Below, in pieces: positions 57,281-64,000 of a stretch of DNA of 64,000 bases. Source of the stretch: Perkinsus marinus ATCC 50983 (Eukaryota > Perkinsozoa > Perkinsida > Perkinsidae); assembly GCF_000006405.1 (NCBI RefSeq), contig NW_003205565.1:32015-96014 (forward strand). The letters run 5' to 3'. Position numbers and translations under genes: made by a program. Below the pieces are notes generated by a model, which worked only from the letters and a program-made list of their open reading frames with translations, made no database searches and was not told the origin of the DNA. How positions within the stretch are numbered: the first letter of the stretch is position 1; each line of letters starts with the position of its first letter.

Positions 57281-57868
57281 GTGTGTGGTCATTCAGTAAA
57301 TCATCACCATAATTTCCACAACTGTCTCCGCTCGCCTGGACCAATCCCGCTCACACCCAGTATGATCTATTCAGTTCGAAGACTCGTGTTTTCGTCAGTC
57401 CTTTACCCCGAAATCCCCGAAGCTCGACCTGCCAATCTCGTCCGGCAGCTAGTCTGTTCCGGCCACCATTTCCCTTTATCGCGGACCCAAGTACTACAAC
57501 GAACCTAGACCGGGACAGCTGAGCCGTCACAGCTCGTCCGAACCCGAGTATATGCGACCCTCACAGAGCTAGATACGCTGAAAATAGAATGTACATCAGC
57601 TCGTCAGTACATCTTCGCTCCTTCAGGGGGCCGTCAAAGATGTCCTGCACAAGTTTTCGCGGCTTCCCACGAATACGTTATCCCTTACCTCTTGACCACC
57701 CTTTTGCATAGATTGGTCCGTATCGAGCTCGCTGATATCGAGCTTTGTCATGCGGTCGAATCCGGTCATAAAACGAACCCTAGAATTATCCCGTTAGGAC
57801 CGATGACTCGACAGCGGAGTGATTGGTCGTGCGAGATAGCGCTCGCCATAATGATCGATTATCTGTAG
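57281..57868 (+). CDS. Unidentified protein, last exon(s)
   Basis: Open plus frame with RTRVYATLTELDTLKIECTS, QVFAASHEYVIPYLLTTLLH, VRIELADIELCHAVESGHK and WSCEIALAIMIDYL before a stop at 57866-57868. It looks coding. The same frame upstream (57281-57505) is also open (RRLVFSSVLYPEIPEARPAN), separated by one TAG at 57506-57508. Either a short intron ending in that TAG removes it, or the two are separate. No family recognised. It ends 63 bases before the RPL35 start. Confidence 0.4.
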
Positions 57869-57931
57869 CTTTTGAGCGCAGGCGGTATCGACCTTCTCGC
57901 GTCCCTGCTTCTACCCACTTCTCCCCTAGCA

Positions 57932-58473
57932 ATGAAGGTAAAGGCTTATCAAATCCGAAGCAAGTCCGAGAAGGAGCTTCTCACTGATCTCGACGAGCTC
58001 AAGCAGAAGCTCGTCTCTTTGAGGGTCTCCAAGGCTCTTTCCAGCACTGCCGGCAAGGTTGCTGAGATCAGGGTACTAATTCTTGGATTTACAAGAAATA
58101 TCGTGGTTACGTCCGTTTCTCGATCTTTATAGAAGCTATCTAGATAGTGTCTCATGTGATCGTTCTCAGACTGTTCGTAAGAACATCGCCCGTACCTTGA
58201 CTGTCTACAACCAGGCCAGGAAGGATGCTGTAAGTGCGGGGTCACGCGGTTGCGATTGACGTTTCGCATTGTGAAGTTCGCTCGGTCCAATCTTGGTGTG
58301 TTCAGGCTCGCGCTTCCTTCGCTGGTAAGAAGTACGTGCCCTTGGATCTCCGCTCCAAGCTCACCCGTGCTAAGCGTCGTGCTCTTACCCCTGCCCAGTA
58401 CAACAAGAAGACCGCTAAGGAGCAGACCCGCAAGGCCAACTTCCCCATGAGGAAGTACGCCGTCGCTGCCTAA
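57932..58473 (+). CDS. 60S ribosomal protein L35 (uL29)
   Basis: A large-subunit ribosomal protein near the peptide exit tunnel. The start at 57932 gives MKVKAYQIRSKSEKELLTDL, preferred by homology over an upstream in-frame ATG at 57872. Exon 1 ends STAGKVAEIR, exon 2 encodes TVRKNIARTLTVYNQARKDA, and exon 3 encodes ASFAGKKYVPLDLRSKLTRA and QTRKANFPMRKYAVAA to the stop at 58473. Three exons with introns of roughly 70-100 nt; 122 residues, normal for the family. The codon choice (many AAG, CGT, GCC) suits a highly expressed gene. Confidence 0.97.
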
Positions 58474-59295
58474 ATTGCTTTCCTTCGGAGGAGAGGTTGA
58501 ACGGCACCAACGGTGGGAACAGCTGGTTTGTGTCGTTGCATTGTGCGATATCACTTCCCTGTTGTTTCTATTGATATGGGAGACCGGAGGGCAGAGAAAT
58601 GTTATTTTGTTGTGTTGTAGTGCAGTCATGATTGTAAGGGATTATTCCGTTAGTCTACACAACGGTCATCAGCCTCATAGAATGATTTATGATGCGGTTG
58701 TAATAGTCGTATTCTTCATGTGTCTGAGTACGCGCGATGTTCGTTATGTTCGATGGGATTGGTAGACTTGAAATGTTCACCCCAGGTGAATTATGCGATA
58801 CGTCCTCGCGTCGTTACAAATGTAACGACTATGGCAGTCGTAGTTTAGTACAACCCGCGTCAGTGATGATAGATCATACCTGATGAAATTCGTTTATCGT
58901 GCTCCTCAACACTATGTTCCGAATTCCGTGCGAGGTTGCTCCAGTCCTGGTGCAGATATGCGCACGATAGAAATGAGGTCGTTCACAAACCGTTGAGCTA
59001 CTATTCGAGATCATGACATACCACATGCTACATGCTTGGTAACTTGCAAAGTCTCATGGGCTTGACAGTTGAAATGATCAATTTACTATGGTCACTTACC
59101 ACCACAGCATCTCGTAATATTCTACAACTATTTACGCAAGGAGATACTCGTATTCGTGCTGAAGAATTCGAGTTGATTCCGCCTGAAAACGGCCCGAATC
59201 CAAAACATGGTAACACTTGAGCACAATACCACGGATAGAGAAACGATGCAAAGGAACACGAACATTATTTACAACATTCCGCGAAAGTACAGTAT
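58474..59295. other. Intergenic between convergent genes
   Basis: Contains the RPL35 3' region and a hairpin at 58810-58829 (9-bp arms, two-base loop) whose right arm can also pair with AGTCG at 58836-58840. No gene was recognised. Confidence 0.4.
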
Positions 59296-62200
59296 TTAAT
59301 AAGCTTCAGTAGAGTAGCGTTTCTTAGCCTTGATATCCTCGTCAAACCATTTCTCGACCGAATCCTTCGACTTCTTACCGACCTCCTCTACAGCACCTTT
59401 CACGGCAGACTCGACATCAGCGACTGCAATGGCAGGGCCACAGAAGTAGAAGTACCCCTCTTGCTCGCACATGTACTTGTAGATAAGCTCGGGATTCTCA
59501 GCAATCTTGTGCTGCACGAATATCATATGATCTTGATCATGCGAGAACGCATTGACCATCTTTGTTAGCACACCAGCTTCCTCAAACTTCTTCCATTCCT
59601 CGCGATAGAGGAATTCTTCCTTCTCGTGACGGCAGCCATAGAATACCACCATCGGGCCAGTTTCGATCCCAAGGACCTGCTTCTTGTACATGCGATCCTG
59701 GACGAAGGCTCGCATAGGAGCGATACCAGTACCAAGCCCTGCCATGACCATCGGTGTACGTTCGTCCTCAGGGAAAGTAAATGTACCACTAGCAACGGAA
59801 ACGCACATGGTCTTGTCGTTGCTGAACCCTAGGTAGCGTGTACATGTGCCCGTCTTGAGATCACCCTCGGAATTCTGCCACCGGTTGATAACAACAGTCA
59901 GCTCGACCTTGTTCGGAGTGTAGAAAGAGCTGTTGGCTATAGAGTAAAGTCGAGGCTTCAACAAAGGGATGATCTCAAGGAAGTTAACCAGTGTCATCGA
60001 CTCAGTTGACTTCGGGAATCTGCGAAGCACATCCGCATAGGACACACTCCTGCCCAATAGTTCCTTGAAACTATCGTCCGAGTTCGCGATAGAGTTGAGA
60101 ACCTGAACCTCCTCATCGCTCTTGCTAATACGAGCCAGCTGGCGATAGAAACTCCTAGTAGGCTTGCCGAAGATATCCAACAACTCTACGAAGATTTGCT
60201 TCATAGGAATTCGTGACTTAAAAGCCGACCTGAGCCTGGCAGGAACGTCATCGGACAGACACTTAACAGAGAGGATCTCGTTGCGATCGAGATGAGTGAC
60301 GATTTCGTTGAACAGTAGGTCGACGTCCGACTCCAAGTTCTTCGGGTAAAGGGTAATGGCATCACCGAGACGGAAGGGCAAATCAGCAGCCGAGATGTCC
60401 AGAGCGATGTGACGGATATCCCTCTCATACGATTCCGGAGTCAAGCGTCTGTTCTCTAGAACCGGTACGGCCTGAGATCCTGGAGGCACAATGCGCTGGT
60501 AGGGAAGGCTCTTGTCAGCAGCAGTGACAGGTAAGGACGTAACCTCGAAGAGCGCCTCAGGTTCCTCCTCGTCTTCAGGCTTCGCACCAACCTCTTCACA
60601 CAACTTCGGCAGCCATTCATCGAAGGCAGTAGCCCATCCATCTTCGGCACGATCATCTCCCTTCGCCAACGGAATGACGGAGCTCATGCCGAGTTCAGCC
60701 ACCCTTGCTTCAAGTTTCACCGCAGCTGCACAAAATTTATCGTAAGAGCTATCCCCGAGGCCGAACACGCAGAAGCGACCTGCAAGCTTCTGGGAACCAT
60801 CCATTTGCAGCATATCCTCCCAAAGAGCAGTCGCCGCAGAAGGCATATCACCATCACCACAAGTCGAAGTCATAAGAACCAGAAGATCGTCACTGTCAGC
60901 CGAGTCTGCGAGATTGAGCTCGTCCATGCTCGCACAAGCCTTGACTACGACACCACGGCGCTTCAGAATACCAGAGAGTCTCTTAGCCAGTTGCTCAGTT
61001 GTACCAGTATCCGAAGCATAATATACCCGCACTCCAGCGCCGAGACCAGCACTAAGATCATCCGCGGCATGAACAACTTCCGCAGATGCTGCTAATAGCT
61101 GCTGATGGCGTTCCGTGATGTACTTCTTGAGACCTCGTTGGAGCTCTGCGGCATGCTCAGGCATACGCCTCACCAACTGCTCGTAGCGGTTTTGATTCCT
61201 CAGGAAGGGGTCCAAGGCCTCGGGCTTGATATTCTTGCAGTCGAGCTGGAAGGGATTCTTACCCTGCTCGATCAGAGTAGGGTCGTAGCGGTACAAAGGA
61301 TAGTAACCAGACTCCGCAGCAGCCTTCTGATCCTGTGACATATGAGTCATGCCGCCCTTGATGCGATGCTCGATGCAAGGAGAGTAACATAGAACCAACG
61401 ACGGACCCACATGCTTCTCAGCTTCGTGGAAAGCCCTAACAGTCTGGGAGTAGTTGGCACCCATCGAACACGAAGCAACATAGACGTTCGGGTATGACAT
61501 AGCCAAATGCCCGATATCCTTTTTCTGCAAGTCCCTACCATTCCGCATGAACTTCGCCACAGCTCCCATAGGCGTTGCCTTCGACCCTTGCCCACCAGTG
61601 TTCGAGTAGACCTCAGTATCCATCACAACTATGTTAACATTCTCATTGAGTGCCAGGACGTGGTCAATTCCCCCGTATCCGATATCGTTAGCCCAACCAT
61701 CACCACCCATAATCCATACAGAGCTCTTGACAAACATATCAGATAGTCGCCGGCATGCATCGAGACACTCAGGAAGTGGCTTCTCTTCAGCGGCGCGGTT
61801 CAGTAGCTCCACGACCCTCTCACCGAATCGAGACGATGCCTCAGCATCGTCGAAGTTCTCATACCACTGGTTCATAACCAACCTCAGCTCTCCCTTGACA
61901 ATGCTCTCATCAGTTAATGCTTCCTGCACCCTGAGTCTCAACTGCTCTCGCCTATGCTGCTGAGCCACCGCTATACCCATGCCGTACTCGGCGTTGTCCT
62001 CGAACAGAGAGTTGCCCCAAGCCGGTCCCTTGCCAGTCTTTTTGTCGACAGTGTACGGGACCCACCCAGCAGTTGCTCCCCATATAGAGCTGCAGCCAGT
62101 AGCATTAGCAATGAGCATGCGCTTGCCGAACATCTGGGTCAATAGCTTGGCGTACGGGGTCTCCCCACACCCTGCACAGGCCCCAGAGAACTCCAATAGA

Positions 62201-64000
62201 GGTTGTTGGAACTGCGACCCCCTCAACGTATGAGCATCGAAACGATCTCCTCGATTCTCCAGAGTCATCGCGAAGTCCCAGTTGTCCTTATGACCTTCCG
62301 CAATGGCATCAGGTAGAGGCTTCATAGTCAAAGCGTTGTCAGGGCAGGCGTTCACGCAGACTTCACATCCAGTACAGTCTAGGGGGGATGCCTGAATGCG
62401 GAAGGCTAACCCAGACGCTTCGTTACCACCAGTGGCCGGCTTGGTGACAAACGTCAAAGGAGTCTTCTCTGATGCAAGCTCCTGAGGGGATGCCAAGAAC
62501 GGTCTGATGACACCATGAGGACAGATAGCCGAGCATTTATTGCACTGGGTGCACTTATCCACATCAACGACGGGGATCGCCTGAGCCACGCCCCGCTTCG
62601 CCCATTGGGTCATACCGAGTGGCACAACTCCCCCAGGGGCGAATGCCGAGACCGACAAACTATCACCGAGTCTCATATGGATCTTATCCAGCACGCTGCG
62701 GACGAAGGATGGTTCCTCACCAGTACGGAGGACTTCGTGATCCTTCATTTCACACTTAGCCCACTTGGTGTAAGGAACATCAATCTCGTTAAGATTGTCG
62801 ATGGCGTTACTGACAGCCAACAGGTTCTTCCTCACAACGTCAGCACCCTTGTTCTTGTAGGTCTTCTCTATGGCATGCTCAAAGAGCGGCATCGCCTGCT
62901 CATACGGAAGAGCACCAGAAAGACGGAAGAACACAGCTTGCATGATGTTGTTGATCAAGCGACCCATGCCGGACTCTTTAGCAACCTTGTTGGCATCGAT
63001 GACATATAACTTCAGCCGCTTGTCAGCCACTAGACGCTTGAACTTTGGTGGCAAATTAGCCTCCATATCGTCCAGAGTCAACCAAGGAGCATTGAGGACG
63101 ATAATACTTCCACACTTGCTGGCGCCCAAGATTAACGAGGCATCAAAGGTGTTAACATACTCCTTCTTGTGAACCGCCACATACTCGCAACCACTCGTGA
63201 TCTCGTAGGGTGAGTCGATCGGCAGAGGACCGAACCTCAAGTGAGACAACGTAACACCACCAGACTTCAAAGCATCATACAGAAAGAAACCCTGTGCGTA
63301 GAGATCAGTGTTATCAGCTATGATCTTGATAGCATTCTTATTGGCTCCTACAGTACCATCAGAACCAAAACCCCAGAACATACACTGGGTAGTGGCGGGG
63401 TTAGCCACATCAATTTCATAAGGAACAGCTAGAGACAAGTTAGTGACATCATCGTCGATGCCAACGGTGAAGGGAGACTTCGGAACCTTCGTATCAACGA
63501 GGTTCTGAACAGCGGCATAAACCTGGCCGGGTGAAAAATTCTTGGAGGCGAGACCGAAACGACCACCAATGACCTGAAAAAGAACGGCAGAAAGTCCGAG
63601 TCCGGAACACGGTCATTCAGCGCGCTTACGAGAATATCGGACCTCTTGGACTTCTGAATGCTTGCACAGACGTCGACATACAGAGGCTCGCCGATAGCCC
63701 CAGATTCTTTACAATGGTCAAATACGCAAATGCGTTTAACAGTAGCGGGAAGAGCCGCTAGGAAGTGAGAGACAGACCAAGGTCTCAGTAGCCTTACACG
63801 AAGCAAACCCAGCTTATACCGAGGCTCGTGGGTCTTCAGGTAAGCTATAGTTTCCGACACAGTACAACCACCAGCTCCCATGATCACGAACACGTGTGTA
63901 GCCTCTGGATCTCCCTCATAGTCGAAGAGATCGTAATGGCGACCAGTAACAGCTTCCACCATCTCGAGAGAGTTCAGGACGTGCTCTGGAACAGCGTTGT
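59296..64000 (-). CDS. Pyruvate:NADP+ oxidoreductase (PFOR-cytochrome P450 reductase fusion), 5' end beyond window
   Basis: It decarboxylates pyruvate to acetyl-CoA and passes electrons through FeS clusters and flavins to NADP+; such fusions are known from Euglena, Cryptosporidium and some other protists. The N-terminal PFOR part has VIGGRFGLASKNFSPGQVYA, FWGFGSDGTVGANKNAIKII, two 4Fe-4S motifs (CTQCNKCSAICPHGVIRP and CTGCEVCVNACPDNALTM), ACAGCGETPYAKLL, and the thiamine-diphosphate site GGDGWANDIGYGG with VMDTEVYSNTGGQGSKA. The C-terminal part starts with a flavodoxin domain (VRVYYASDTGTTEQLAKRL near 61020), then FAD/NADPH reductase motifs (RLYSIANSS, VMAGLGTGIAPMRAF, FYGCRHEKEEFLYREEWKKF) and ends KAKKRYSTEAY. 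One 35-nt intron is seen at 63574-63608. The start lies beyond position 64000. No organelle signal can be judged. Confidence 0.96.

Noticed and set aside
60512-62233. Several plus-strand ORFs opposite the PNO gene
   Set aside because: They are antisense frames of a long, clearly identified coding sequence.
1-64000. CRISPR arrays, rRNA genes, bacterial operons
   Set aside because: No spaced direct repeats or rRNA blocks were seen, and the intron-rich genes show a eukaryotic nuclear genome.

Overview
The window is nuclear DNA from a protist, most likely an alveolate close to Perkinsus. This is an inference from gene content and structure. Genes are close together on both strands and cut by many short GT-AG introns, mostly about 35-60 nt. 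A pyruvate:NADP+ oxidoreductase fusion gene is present, with a glycosylation enzyme, a cytoplasmic dynein chain and a VWA8-type giant AAA protein. No dinoflagellate-type spliced-leader gene was found, so the lineage call is moderate. Positions 42515-42614 are an assembly gap of Ns.

Layout. 0.8-3.1 kb (+): polypeptide GalNAc-transferase with a ricin-type lectin tail, then an unidentified end (to 3.6 kb). 4.2-7.4 kb (-): glutamate-cysteine ligase. 7.7-12.2 kb (-): an unidentified multi-exon gene and a coiled-coil gene. 13.5-15.6 kb (-): tyrosyl-tRNA synthetase. 15.8-17.1 kb: element with 34-bp terminal inverted repeats. 17.9-19.1 kb (+): V-ATPase subunit D. 19.4-28.9 kb (+): VWA8, carrying two identical antisense tRNA-Arg genes inside introns. 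30.2-33.5 kb: two unidentified genes. 34.4-40.2 kb (+): an unidentified host gene split by a young LTR retrotransposon (34779-39561). 40.2-45.5 kb: a gene-poor stretch full of short perfect palindromes, the gap and a LINE remnant. 45.6-47.2 kb (+): Golgi-type cysteine-rich membrane protein. 47.6-48.6 kb (-): DGAT2 acyltransferase. 50.2-50.8 kb (+): HIT protein. 51.0-54.7 kb (+): dynein intermediate chain. 56.6 kb: tRNA-Asp. 57.9-58.5 kb (+): ribosomal protein L35. 59.3 kb to the window end (-): the PNO fusion.

The genes are a mix of housekeeping functions (translation, redox, lipid, secretory pathway, transport) with no operon-like grouping. The most unusual signal is a set of perfect palindromes, most centred on a single base. 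They often overlap so that one arm is shared by two neighbours. They concentrate between 40.2 and 44.3 kb, beside the assembly gap, with outliers at 12.5, 17.2 and 45.2 kb. None of the recognised genes or mobile elements explains them.
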